Positions 9,812-21,449 of a stretch of DNA of 60,000 nt are shown one piece after another. Location: the NCBI RefSeq assembly GCF_964355755.1, contig NC_092676.1, positions 24,970,288-25,030,287 of the forward strand, in the 5' to 3' direction. The notes under the pieces were generated by a model. That model had not been told where the DNA came from. It made no database searches and saw only the letters and a program-made list of their open reading frames with translations. This DNA is from Antedon mediterranea (lineage: Eukaryota; Echinodermata; Crinoidea; Comatulida; Antedonidae). Both the position numbers and the translations under genes were made by a program. The first letter of the stretch is position 1, and every line of letters starts with the position of its first letter.

Positions 9812-12800
9812 GTTGTATTATTCATGAAGGAATTAGTCATATTCAAAATTAATTCCATCGCCCATGTTGTGAGGATATAACATAGCATGTTGCATTACTT
9901 AACGACTATTTGTTTAATAATGAAGATTATAGCTGTCAAGTTAAGTTGATACATACTGTATATTCCGTGTGTCGACCTCTATAATAAAAATAAAAAATAT
10001 TAGCCGTACAATAGGTCGCAACAAAGCAATATTATATATTATAACATTTAATTAGTATCAAATCAATATCTGAAATCAAAAGATACTTTACCACGCGATG
10101 TGTTATTTCAATAAATTGTGTACATTTTCTTAATAAAATGTGAGGGTATTGAAATTAAGGACCAAAAATATGATTTATTATTAATGGTAACACAAATACA
10201 ATTAATAGGTAGATACGAATAAACTATGCCGGTTTACGAAATTAATTTTCCATAATTACAAGCACTAATACTTCTACTAAACTGGCCCAGGCCAATGCGA
10301 ACATCAATATGAATGAATTGCATTATGCCATTTCGTTGGCCTATACTTGTTGTAAACAGCCCGCGTAATCTTCTTGACAAAATCGATCAGTGTAATGGCG
10401 TGGATCGTTTTCTTAAGTAGATGGTGTCCAATGTGTCACTGATGTGGAATTCTTTCTCTACTAATTATAATTTTTTATTTGATATAAACCGACACAATAT
10501 CAAAAATATTAATAACATTAGCAAATTAAATTTAGAAAATGGAATTTATAACATTAATCTAAATACATTTCATCATCTTGTTGTAAAGAACCTCGATTTG
10601 AGTATACTGTATAATTTACTAGACTACGGTAACTCATTCCTCAACGACAACAAAAAGAGAATGTACACCTAGACCCTCGTGCTTGCTTACAGCAGGAAGG
10701 GGTAGTAATAGAGACTTTTAGATTTTCACGTCGACTGATACCCTATGACGTCATATGATATGCGCATGGGCAAGGCGACTGGCACGTCGACTTCCAAATT
10801 TTTAGAACAGTAACATTTTGCCGTTCGCTCTCCGACATGAGAACGAGTGGACGTATGACGTCATAACACTGCAAAAGTTGACCAAAATCATGGCAGAGAA
10901 TGATCTCGCGATGATTTTCTGAGAATGTAGTTCACTCAAATCTTAAAATCTAAACGAAAATAACGTTCGTGAAGTATCACTTCTATCCATCGTGAGGTGT
11001 CAAAGCCTTGGTACCGGACATTATGTTGTTTTTTTTTTCAGAAATGTGAATTATCGATTGATTGCCATTAGTAGAATGCCTTGGTCGTAAATTTATTTTA
11101 AAAATATGAATACTAAAACAATATCAACTTGTCAACATGGAATTTCGTTATAATTCCTTCTAATCCAAATACATATCAAAGTATAAATTTTGATGTCAGC
11201 CTTAAATCCCCCGATAATTTGATTTAATTTCTAAAAAATTAATTTGTTTGCCCTCTTACTAATTTTGTTGAGCTCTTAAATTTGTTTCGCATGACGGTTT
11301 ATCGCGGAAAACGCGCGTAAAGAATGTTTTTGTGATAAAATTATTGGAAAATAAAAATTCGTCCAGAAAACAATTTCATTTAAAACTCTTGCAGAAAATT
11401 GACTAGCTTATTGAAAATGTGACGTTTTCTCGAAAAAAATAATGTATATTATTACCATTAACAGTACTCTGAATAAACATTTTGTAAAAATAAAATAATT
11501 GGAGCGGGGTGGAAGTTGAATGTGTTCTTCTTCTTAGAAAACAATTCTCTTCTCTTCCGTCACACGTAACTCCATTATAATAGTCAGATAATGACCGATT
11601 TACACACCTAATTGAATCGTAGAACTTCTTTTCTTACATATTGAACCCGATGTGACATCGTTAAGAAGAAATAATATTAGATAAACTAGTACGCACAGCA
11701 GTAGCATGATAGTGCAAACTAAATAAGTTATATAATGATCATATTAATTTAATTTTTCAATTTCATAACTGACACCGTTATCTGTGTTACTTGTCTCTGC
11801 AAAAAAGTACAAGTTTACGACTCATGAACGTCATGTTAATTTTCTGTTTATCTTGTAGGCTTCCATACTGCTGAAGACCGAATCCTTCTAGTCAACTTAG
11901 AGACAATTGAACCCCTTTATGATTATATATTATACAACCAGACTCCTCATACTATATAGACTGAGTCTCTGCAAACGACTACAACCAGATTTCTTATGGC
12001 CGTTGTTTGGACTATTTTTCGGTCTATTCTACACCGCGCCAGATATTTCTTCTCGAGTCTACGACAAACTATGAGTGCCACCTCGACCCTTTCTTAATAT
12101 ACTCTTCATGAAACTCCGACCCATTTATTTGTTCACAAGTACAGTGACCGTGGTAATCCAAATCAGACTATACTTACCAAGACGATTGACAAACGCTAAT
12201 GAGGACTGCAATTCGCGTTCTCACTACAGCCAGAGATGTTAGTTGACTTGCAATAGCCTGTTACACTTTATCTAGTGACAGCTACAGAATCGGGTGTTCT
12301 TTCAGTACAGTATGTTGTTCAACGAGAAAACAGCCATTTATATAAACTTATAAACATGACAAATTATATACGCCTGCGTAATTGTCTTAATTTTAGTTAT
12401 TATTAAACTATTCATTACGACATTATACAGGTGCATTAAACATAGTACATGATAATATTTACAACTAAACTCATATTTCTCACATGAAATGATACATCAA
12501 TGCGTAAATGCGACTTTGTTTTAAAGGTATATTTATAGTAATAGTGGTAAATTAAGATATGTATTATTTACAATCATGTTTTCAACATTTAACAGCTCTC
12601 ATAATGTACTACAGTGACCACATGATTTAAACCTAATATAGAAATGTAATAATAATAATAATATAATATTGTAGGAGGAAAATCATTACAGTATGTGATT
12701 GTTATCTTTTTTTAAAATTTCAGTATAAGGCGTATACAATAAAGTGAAAACAAAACCGACGCAGTGGTGACATGAGAAAGAAAAAAAAAAGTATAATGCA

Positions 12801-15084
12801 TATGGTATTTTTAATTTTTCCTAATTTACAAAAGAAAAAAGTTCTATAAAATTAAAAGTTTCCATTCCGCGTTAAACAATTCTATTTTGTCATTTATCGA
12901 CTCTAAATACTCTTCTGCTTTTATGTTTCGCCTTATAAAGATTACCAGTCCTAGATTAGATGGTTTTTGGCACATCTGGATATGTAAATACAAAATGTTA
13001 CCAAAATGATAAGATTATTTACAGCATTACCAAATAAAATGCACTCTTTTGTAAGAGTTTTTATCCAAATTATTATTATTCCACCCATGTATTTGCTTTT
13101 GATTTGTTGGATTATCTATTTGTTTTTACTTAAGTTCTTTTTGCACTACATCGCGCAAAGTTCTAAGTCGTTTAACAAATTATATCCATTACAGCAATTC
13201 TGTATATGGTCCAATACATGAAACATACAAGACGCTAAAATGTGTTCACTAGTTGTAAAATACTCATAAATACTTAATACGACAAATCATCATATATTTA
13301 TGAGTACAGCAGTTGATATTTTTCGACAATGTTGTTCATTCCATACAATATTAATGTCATAAGGTTTACGAATAAAGTTAAATTGCTTAATTTAGAACAA
13401 CCTGTACAATACACAGGAATATAATCTAGAATCTTTAAATTGCTTCATACGCTCAACAGTCCTTTGAAAATGTATGCTTGATGCACAACAAGGGAATTCC
13501 CGTTACGTCATTTTAAGAACAGGGTTTGGTAAAATAAACACCATTCGGGACTAAACCTTTTAATGTTATTACCTTAATGCGATAAACTTTAAATCAGTAA
13601 AATTACCTTATAGAGCTAATAACACATTAAAGGCAGAATAACACTAAATATTAATGGATTTAAGTGCAAATAGGTGGATGTAAACCTAACATTTATCACC
13701 GCGTGGTCACTAAACACTCACACGCGTTTATCGGTCGGAGACCTCGCCAGTTCCATTTCTTTCTCGTGTAATAATGCCTTTCGTATGAATTAAGTATTGC
13801 ACCACGGTCGTCTACATCAAAAGTCAAGCCCTACTTAATATCTTTTATATCATTCTCTAAAGTATTGTGAAAGGAATACATCTAAAAGGTTATTGTTCCA
13901 ATAATCTAGCATTTTTACACCTTGAAAACTGTGAAAACTTCAATAAAATGAAATGAAATTTGTTTTACAAAATTCTTTTTGATAATAATTATTTTACAAT
14001 TCACTTTATCACACAGTACGTTAATAATACAGACGTGTAAACACACAATAAAATGAATGAAATCCGAAAGTGAGATTCTGGAGGATAACTTACTAGAATG
14101 TTTGTGTTCATCCAAGCGTGGAATTATGTTAATTTTTAAACTATAAACCAATAAAATTACATAAACACATCGCCTTTAATGTAAAGATTCAACCCTAATG
14201 AAGTCTTGCTATTTAATATGTAAGATTTTTCTTTTCAACCGAGCGACGTTAACATTCCAATTTGTTATTGTTTTCGTACCCACCCCGGGGAAGTTTTGTG
14301 ACGTCAACATAGCATAGTTCCATGAAGATCCAAGTAGAAACTTACAATTGCTGTTGGCGCAATGACAATATGATTATTATGGGAAATAACGAATCATCAA
14401 AACCAAATGAAGGGGAACGCTCGAAGCAAACTGTCAACTCATGCGTTCATTTGCATCATTTATTTTATCCCGTCAGCATCCCGTCAACATCCCGTCACCG
14501 ATGCTTTAAACTGATATACAATTAACAAATAAAATGAGTTTTATAGGAAACAGACTACCAATGCTTTCATGGCTTTAGTTTGTGGATTACTCACCCGAAA
14601 CATCGTGGTCATACATAAATAAACTACCAGACTCTATTATCACTAACACACTATGCACGCGTTATATGAAAACATATAATATAACACAATTATGTCTAAA
14701 CACATATTGTGCCAATTGATTTTATAATACATTTTTTAAAACGATCGAAATAATCCTAAAACACCGACATTCCGTTCCTAAAAATTTGTTTAGAAAACTT
14801 ATGAAAATAATTTTTAATATTTTAAATCGCATGGCAACTTTCAAAATATCCCATTTGTTGATATTATTGCTTTGATAAATTTTAATAATATCTAATAATA
14901 TATTTCGCAGTGAAGGTAGGCCTTTATTAAAGTAAAGTAAAGAAAGGCAATTTTAAAGATTGTACCAGCATCCCAAACCAATAATTTGATAACGAAAAAT
15001 AATATTATTTTCGAATTAAGATTATGACATTTTTTAAATATAAGTTTCGAATTGCTCAAGGGTGTATTTATTGTCTTTTTTATG
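9812..15084. other. Gene-free region with simple repeats
   Basis: No supported gene. Contains two TGACGTCA palindromes with CACGTCGAC neighbours at 10725-10870, an AT-rich open frame at 10421-10672 with a leucine-rich-repeat-like spacing, and a short TAA-rich microsatellite (about 12645-12668). Otherwise AT-rich unique sequence. It may include the promoter and non-coding first exon of the receptor gene, but I see no initiator or TATA arrangement that I would stand behind. Confidence 0.4.
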
Positions 15085-15190
15085 TTATTTCACCAGTCGT
15101 CGTTTCGATTTTTGTCTGAATAATGAGCTCATGTACGTGCCAAAATAATTATATTTTTACTAAATTCGGTCTAGACACCTAACTAGGCCC
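15085..15190 (+). repeat. Dispersed repeat family E, copy 1
   Basis: About 100 bp sharing CACCAGTCGTCGTTTCGAT, TTTTTGTCTGAA and TTCGGTCTAGA with 20447-20595, and in the opposite orientation with 23400-23490 and 45872-45995. No terminal repeats visible; type unknown. Confidence 0.65.
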
Positions 15191-15450
15191 AAACTAAACG
15201 CCCATGGGAATGAATTGGTCTGTAGGCCAAACAATCATAATTCTAGGTTTTTCTTTAAAAAAAAACCCAATATGTTACACATTTGTAGTAAAGTGCATTT
15301 AATTTTCACTAATTATCTGTTCACTGTTGCAAATGCTACTGTATGTAAAAATAGAGTAGAAAATAATATAATGTTTTAGAGGGCGTTTTCACACTTCTCA
15401 GTTAACATACCGTGTGGCAAGAGTTCTGGACTGGAAAACTCAATCATTAT

Positions 15451-15474
15451 CCCCCCCCCCCCCCCCCCGCCCCC
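15451..15474. repeat. Poly(C) tract
   Basis: Run of 18 C followed by GCCCCC. The plus-strand read is therefore G-quadruplex-prone on the minus strand; length is likely to be variable and is sensitive to assembly error. Confidence 0.9.
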
Positions 15475-15854
15475 ACAAACGTAATCAAACTGTAATTTAT
15501 TAAATTTCTTTATTTTCAAGTAAATGTATAAATTCAACTTATTTAATTGTTTTATAGTCATTGTTTGTGTGTTCTTTGTATTTCTTTGTTTTACGCACTA
15601 CTGTAAATGATCGAATAAGCCAGACAATAAACCAGCTAATAGCCGCAATAAATGAAGACGTTTTAATAATCTGTAAGTATCGCTTAATATGTTCAAATGA
15701 GATTTGATTAATAATAACTCAATTTAATTGAAAACAACTTAATGTTAGAAACATCAATTTTAACTTTAAGATTTTAATTTGCCTCATTTTATAGATTTGT
15801 GTCAATGCTTAAATACCATCCACATATAATTAGTATCTCTGCTGTCAACGGATA

Positions 15855-16231
15855 AAGGAAAATTTACACAGACGGGCGGTAACGGTAAAGCTTGGTTCCC
15901 ACTAGAACGTAACGCAAAGACGTAAACGCAACGCATGCGTTTTAACCTATGACCAGCGAAGTTATAGACAGTTATCAATCACAAACGAATAAGCCATCGC
16001 TTGTGATTGGTCAATTCACTTGCGTTGCGTTACGTCCTTGTGTTGCGTCGCTAGTGGGAACCACGCTTAAGCGGCAAATCGCGTAGGTTGTTGTCACACG
16101 TAGAATCTGTATCTATCCTGAGCGGAAACCGCCCATCCTCTCCGCGTTGTGTGTAAATGGTCATAAAAGAATAAAATAGATTGTATTTTTACTACCGTTA
16201 CCGCTCGGATAGTCTGTGTAAATTGGCCTTA
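15855..16231. mobile_element. MITE family C, copy 1 (interrupted by a family A element)
   Basis: Outer element with inverted ends AATTTACACAGACGGGCGG and CCGCTCGGATAGTCTGTGT AAATT, matching the intact copy at 29519-29699. The inner TAGAATCTGTATCTATCCT is shared as well. A family A MITE (15889-16067) sits in the left part; once it is set aside the two flanks match copy 2 across the junction, showing C is older than A at this place. Confidence 0.85.
15889..16067. mobile_element. MITE family A, copy 4 (nested in family C)
   Basis: Termini AGCTTGGTTCCCACTAG and CTAGTGGGAACCACGCT as inverted repeats, inner CCATCGCTTGTGATTGG. Left flank GGTAA and right flank TAAGCGG against the empty site GGTAAGCGG in family C copy 2 indicate a duplicated TAA (or TA) target. 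This is the only copy where an empty site can be compared. Confidence 0.9.
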
Positions 16232-17144
16232 ACGCTTGCTTATTTAGATCTTTTATCATGTTCTTTGTGCAGTATAGAGGGAGCGGACACCTTCGGGGGT
16301 GGGGGACAGTCAGAAACCATCCCGCCCCTATTCAGGTTCTGAGGAAAAGAGAGGTTACAATACTACTTAAATTACGGCACTGATAGAGGCTTGTGCACAT
16401 CGGGTATTGCGTAAAAAGCTATGCGAAGCTGCGTTTAGTCACCGCGTACGAAAACTAAAGGTCGATATTATTTTAACCTTATACGCCGATGAAATGCAAT
16501 AGTACAATTTATTTTTATTCATAATTACAAAAAAAAAACAACTTTATTGCTGTTTTAAATCGATTTTGAATAATAAGTCCATACATTTCCATAAAATTAT
16601 ATTGAGGTTACAATGGGAAAACATGTGTTTGCTGTTCATAGTATAGTACAGGGATTTGTTTTCGAAAAAAGGGGCAGTTAACGCCACAATAGATATTATA
16701 CAAAACAATAGGTTAATATTCTCATATACTGTCACTAAAAAATTCTATATTATTTTAACGAACGATATACTGTATATGTTTGGCCATGACTCTCTATGCA
16801 AGTACAACACAATCGAGGAGTATCTGAATAACAAACAAATAACCTTTTTTTTACCAGAGTTACGTAAATGGCAGATGTTATATTGACTAAGTGTTCTTCT
16901 ACAAATTCTATTTTTTAACCAAACCATTTTTCCAATGTATTTCTTCATTAAAGCCTTCATTATTGAACATCTATACTGTGCAATTGTATTTCCACAACAG
17001 GTGCTACAAAATATTTCCTTCTCCAAACAAAGTAATTATACCTTAGTTACTTTGTTTCCTCGTTACATATTTCCTCGTTCAACTACTTATTTTAAATTAT
17101 ACATGTCATACTGCACATTGCAACAGCTTAACTTCGAATCAGTA
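16232..17144. other. Unassigned sequence
   Basis: No supported gene. A GC-richer patch at 16265-16345 (with CACCTTCGGGGGTGGGGGAC) resembles the interior of DNA transposons but has no termini. The overlapping open frames at 16544-17162 on both strands are AT-rich and unsupported. Confidence 0.4.
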
Positions 17145-17247
17145 AAGCTGCGTTCCCATTAGGACGCAACGCAAAGACGTAAGCGTTGACCAATGATAAA
17201 CGTTGCGTTACGTCGTTGTGTTGCGTCTCTGGTTGGAACCGAGCATT
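17145..17247. mobile_element. MITE family A, copy 5 (short)
   Basis: Only about 100 bp: AAAGCTGCGTTCCCATTAGG, CGCAACGCAAAGACGTAA, then directly the right half with CGTTGCGTTACGTCG and TTGGAACCGAGC. An internally deleted copy. Confidence 0.8.
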
Positions 17248-17305
17248 AGACAGGGCCTATTTTCAGCTTATTTATCACGCGCATGTCGTTGTTTTTACGT
17301 CTTTC

Positions 17306-17432
17306 AAGCTTAGTTTGAGACGCTACGCAATTGCGTACCGCATTTGACCAATCACAAGCGATGGATTATTCGAATGTCGCTTGTGATGGGTCAACTTACT
17401 TGCGTTGCGTCTCTAGTGGAAATCAAGCTTTA
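17306..17432. mobile_element. MITE family A, copy 6
   Basis: Diverged copy with AAGCTTAGTTTGAGACGC, CCAATCACAAGCGATGGATT and the right end TTGCGTTGCGTCTCTAGTGG. It lies 60 bp from copy 5. Confidence 0.8.
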
Positions 17433-17473
17433 GTGTGAACAAAGCACAATAACTTATAAAATAAAATAGTCCA

Positions 17474-17749
17474 ATGCGAATACAGTCTACAATTTTCCTT
17501 TACGAGTGCCTTGATATAGCGGAAATAGAACGTATAACAATACGCAAGTTATACGACGACCTCTCAATCCTGAACGTAATCAAAGACGTAATCCGAAGGA
17601 TCGTTACAGGCTGTGCCATTTTTACGGCGTTTACGTTTGTCTTTCATCTAAGCGTTACCGGTGAATGGAACCATGTATTGTATCCGCTGCTTCCAACCAA
17701 TACTTACCACAATGGCTCGCCTAACGCTACGAGTCAATGGAAGTGATTT
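17474..17749 (+). other. Open reading frame, 91 codons, unassigned
   Basis: ATG at 17474 to TGA at 17747-17749. The peptide has a polar helical-looking first half (IRKLYDDLSILNVIKDVIRR) and one hydrophobic stretch (TGCAIFTAFTFVFHLSV), then a neutral tail rich in N, P and T. Base use is less AT-biased than around it. I recognise no domain. An exon-like segment follows at 17893-17953. In a window of this size one or two such frames are expected by chance, so this is a candidate only. Confidence 0.2.
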
Positions 17750-17892
17750 AACTTATACAAAAAAAAATAATTTTACTTACTTCAAATCAGCTACGTACGT
17801 AAAACCCAATTAAGCAGAATGTAAGTTCTCTAAGCTATGTTCAATTTCAGCAGTTATGTAATAGTATCCACACACCTTGTTTCCAATTGCAG

Positions 17893-17953
17893 ATTTGACG
17901 GGCTTTCACTTTTCCAGCTATATGTAGTTAAGGGCTATTCCATTTTGAAAGAG
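17893..17953 (+). other. Exon-like segment, unassigned
   Basis: An acceptor (TTTCCAATTGCAG) and a strong donor (GTAAGTATTT) bracket 61 nt with one open frame, FDGLSLFQLYVVKGYSILKE. Downstream of the open frame at 17474. Good splice strings, but no family resemblance. Confidence 0.2.
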
Positions 17954-18639
17954 GTAAGTATTTTAAAGAAGAGATAAACGTACGACAGTATATAAAAGAC
18001 ACATACGACGACAAACAAAATGAATGGTCACACCTGCCTCCACCTAATAATGACGTATTACCATGAACACACAACCAAGGCGGCTCGAACTTTGGAAATT
18101 TAAGAAATAACAGTTTTATATCCGTCGGTGACATAAAGGGCCAAATACAATCAAGCTAAAATTATATCAAATTTTGGCCGTTTTATAATAATAATAATCT
18201 ATCAATCATTTTGCTAATCATAATTTAAGTTTTGATTTGATGCATAGTATATACTGCCCACGCAAATATTGCTAGCGATTGATAACTGGTATGTTAATAG
18301 AAATTAATAGACAATTTCAAATTATTTAACGCTTAGTATACAAACACATCTCAATTAATATTTGAAGCAACTTCAATTCCTATCTTAATTTAAAACATAA
18401 TTTATTTCTATGCAACAAAGTTAATTGGATGTTTTAGTGACATGTACTATATTATAAGCCTATAAAACACCATAGAAATACGTTGACAATGTACTTTTTA
18501 TATAGGTAATGTTAGCGACCCATGCCATACTTTGATATAGGCCTATTAGCTATGGCCAATGAACTGAATAAAAACACTCAATGTCGACCGTACCCACAGA
18601 GCTGAAAACAGTAAACAAAAAAACCCGCAAAAACTATCC
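17954..18639. other. Unassigned sequence
   Basis: AT-rich, one TAGGCCTA at 18538-18545, nothing else recognised. Confidence 0.4.
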
Positions 18640-18796
18640 AAGTGCGTAACACTACCCTATAATGCGTTAACATTACCTTATAGTGCGTTAACACTACCCT
18701 ATAGTGCGTTAACACTACGCTAAAGTGCGTTAACACTATCTTATTATGCGTTAACATTATCATATGTTGCGTTACCACTATACCATCATTGTACGG
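18640..18796. repeat. 21-bp minisatellite
   Basis: About seven imperfect units of the type GCGTTAACACTACCCTATAG, each beginning with GCGTTA. It merges into the 33-bp array to its right, which shares the GCGTTAC core, so both probably derive from one seed. Confidence 0.85.
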
Positions 18797-19100
18797 TGCG
18801 TTATATGCGTTACAACCTATACGGTATGGTGCGTTACATGCGTTACAACCTATACGGTATGGTGCGTTACAACCTATACGGTATGGTGCGTTACATGCGT
18901 TACAACCTATACTGTATGGTGCGTTACATGCGTTACAACCTATACGGTATGGTGCGTTACATGCGTTACCACCTATACGGTATGGTGCGTTACATGCGTT
19001 ACAACCTATACGGTATGGTGCGTTACATGCGTTACAACCCATACGGTATGGTGCGTTACATGCGTTACAACCTATACGGTATGGTGCGTTACCACTTTAA
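18797..19100. repeat. 33-bp minisatellite
   Basis: About nine units of TATGGTGCGTTACATGCG plus TTACAACCTATACGG, one of them shortened by 12 bp. Because 33 is a multiple of three, several frames on both strands stay open (for example YMRYNLYGMVR repeated); these are by-products, not genes. Confidence 0.9.
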
Positions 19101-19515
19101 CACTATGATGTGTGATGAAAATGATTTCCTCCCGATATGTTACTCATTAATAGAAAAACAGAATAATTTTTTTTTTAATTTAAAACATTGATAAATGACA
19201 ATGTACATTCGTATAATAGCATTAGTACGCGGTACACATCTGATCATTAAACAGTACGTCGCAACAATAGTTAGCGTAGGCCTATATTACGTCATGGTTT
19301 GACGCAAATATCAACATTAATCGTATCATGAAGAGTATACATATAAAATGAATCTAATTATTCAACGTGTAAATGCCCACTCGTATGAAGAAAGTCATGC
19401 TTTCGCTAAAAGCTTAAAGGTAAAGCCTTACGCTAGCTATTATGGGTTCACATATGTTTATTCTTTACTAGACTCTCTGTACTGTAATATCTACCCAGTA
19501 CGCAGATCGTTTATA
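19101..19515. other. Unassigned sequence
   Basis: AT-rich; TAGGCCTA at 19277-19284. The short open frame at 19348-19533 runs into the MITE and is not supported. Confidence 0.4.
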
Positions 19516-19673
19516 AAGCATGGTTCACACTAGAGACGCAACGCAAGGACGTACGCGCAACGGAGAGTTGACCAATGACAAGGGACTGTTCGAATAATCC
19601 ATCATTTGTGATTGGTCAAATCACTTACGTTGCGTTACGTCCTTGCGTTGCATCGCTAGTGGGAACCCAGCTT
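19516..19673. mobile_element. MITE family A, copy 7
   Basis: AAAGCATGGTTCACACTAG to CTAGTGGGAACCCAGCTT, with GACGCAACGCAAGGACGTA and the complementary TACGTCCTTGCGTTGC. 158 bp. Confidence 0.88.
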
Positions 19674-20446
19674 AAAATACAACAATGAGTACGCGCAATA
19701 ATTTTTTTTATTCAAAGGCTTATAATAGTTATATTATTTTTTTTTAAAGACATTTTCCAGTAAAATATGTATAATTAATCAATCAGAATTAATCAGTCAG
19801 AATTAATGAATAATATTAAAGTTAATCTGAACGAAATTCAAACAATGACGTCACGAGACGGCCATGGGTTTGAATTCATAAAATAAAACGGGGGTTTTCA
19901 CCCTTGTAACGTTGCCACTGTGGATGTGCGATTAAAATACAAAATTACGTTATAACTACAGGCTTATGAACTAAAATAGTTTGAAGCAGACTGGTTTTTG
20001 AAGTAACAAAATCAAACTTATTATTATTTCGTAAACCAACGTGTAGCGCGTGCGAGCGTCGTGATGACGTACACGCGCATTCCGTATCACCTTCATTTCT
20101 GAATGTGTGGAGGAACGAACCAAATAAATTAAGGATATTTTTTAGATCAAACAAACCGACAAACATGTGTTGTTGTTTTCCAATATTAACACCTCAGAAA
20201 GTAAATTCCATGCTTTTGGCACATTTTAAATTACATGGATCATTATTCACTTGAGTGAAAACAGAATGGATTAACATGGCACAGGGCATCAATAGATAGC
20301 ATATTGATTGAATACATTAGTGCATATACACACAAAAAACATGAATCCATATGACATTAATGTATGAATGCGATAATGTAGCAGACTCTACAATAATCAA
20401 TGTGGATAAGACACCTGAAGATAACATTGAATTTTAATCACGATGA
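19674..20446. other. Unassigned sequence
   Basis: No supported gene. A GC-richer stretch at about 20040-20085 with GTGATGACGTACACGCGC is the only non-AT-rich piece. Confidence 0.4.
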
Positions 20447-20595
20447 TTAGACTTGGCCCAAATCTGTCTTTTTCATGTTAGTCCACCAGTAGTCGACGTT
20501 TCGATTTTTTGTCTGAAAATACGTGTATAATACGTATGAAACGCCATATGTGCCAAAATATCTTTTTACTGTACTAATTTCGGTCTAGAACCTAA
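20447..20595 (+). repeat. Dispersed repeat family E, copy 2
   Basis: Longest copy: CCACCAGTAGTCGACGTTTC, TTTTTTGTCTGAAAATACG, ATACGTATGAAACGCCATAT, TTTCGGTCTAGAACC. It provides the reference for the other three copies. Confidence 0.7.
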
Positions 20596-21120
20596 GATGA
20601 TATACGATGGTTATGTAAGGAAACACTAATGGACCTAAACAATTTTATTTCGTGTAGGGTTAAACGATTAACACCTTATCTATATATAAATTATGGTTAA
20701 TTCTGACATAGGCGAGCACAATGCAAAAACTTCGGTACAAATCTCCGCCTTGGATACCTACCTTATCTATCTCAGATGTACCGCAAAACGTAGATTTGAT
20801 AACATTAGTCGACACTATTGTTCCATATTTCTGTCTTAGGAAGATATTATAAAGAGTTTTTTAACAAAATTTATGATTTCAACAGTAGATTTTAACTCAA
20901 TTTCAATTCTTCGCGGGTCAAAGTAATTTCCGGGTTCACCTTTCAACAACCTGGTTTCAACTATTTTCTCTCTTTTATACACAAGGGAGCAGTTAAAAAA
21001 ATAATTTGACCCTAAAGGTGACTGGAAACAGGCACTTACCATCAATCAATACAGTGTCCCTTTGGAAGAAGGAAGAAAAAAACCGATAGTAGGACTAGTT
21101 GCATAGCCATTTCAGTTTTT
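20596..21120. other. Unassigned sequence
   Basis: No supported gene. The minus-strand open frame at 20836-21045 contains ETRLLKGEPGNYFDPRR, which looks protein-like, and is preceded on the minus strand by a donor-like GATGGTAAGTGCC, but I can neither place it in a family nor find partner exons. Confidence 0.35.
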
Positions 21121-21449
21121 TGTTTATTTTTTTATTTATTTATTTTTTTTTTAATTCAATTTTCAGGCACAACAATACATGACAATACAGCGGTGCAGCA
21201 CCCTGAGGATTGCCATGAGTGCAAAGCACTATCGAGATGGCTCTCCATATACTGCACTAGAACATATAAGACAAACATATACACAAGATGCTCTACATAA
21301 ACAAAGACTTAATATTAAGTCTTTGGGAGTGGAGTTGTAAATTGTCATGAGAAAAAAACCCTGACATATGACAGGACTTGAACCCAGGACCCTTAGATTG
21401 GTAGCCAAGCATCATAACCACCAAGCCACAGCTCCACTCCACTTTAGGA
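21121..21449 (-). mobile_element. tRNA-derived SINE with LINE-like tail
   Basis: On the minus strand the element begins GGAGCTGTGGCTTGGTGG (A box), has the B box GGGTTCAAGTCCTG about 45 bp later, then a body with a hairpin (AGACTTAATATTAAGTCT) and a 3' part with CACTCATGGCAATCCTCAGG, ending in an A-rich tail of AAATAAAT repeats. About 330 bp. The 3' part looks like a LINE 3' end, as is usual for SINEs moved by a partner LINE. The tRNA-like head keeps enough for internal polymerase III initiation. Confidence 0.8.

Noticed and set aside
18578-19191. Overlapping 100-150-codon frames on both strands
   Set aside because: Caused by the 21/33-bp array whose periods are multiples of three.
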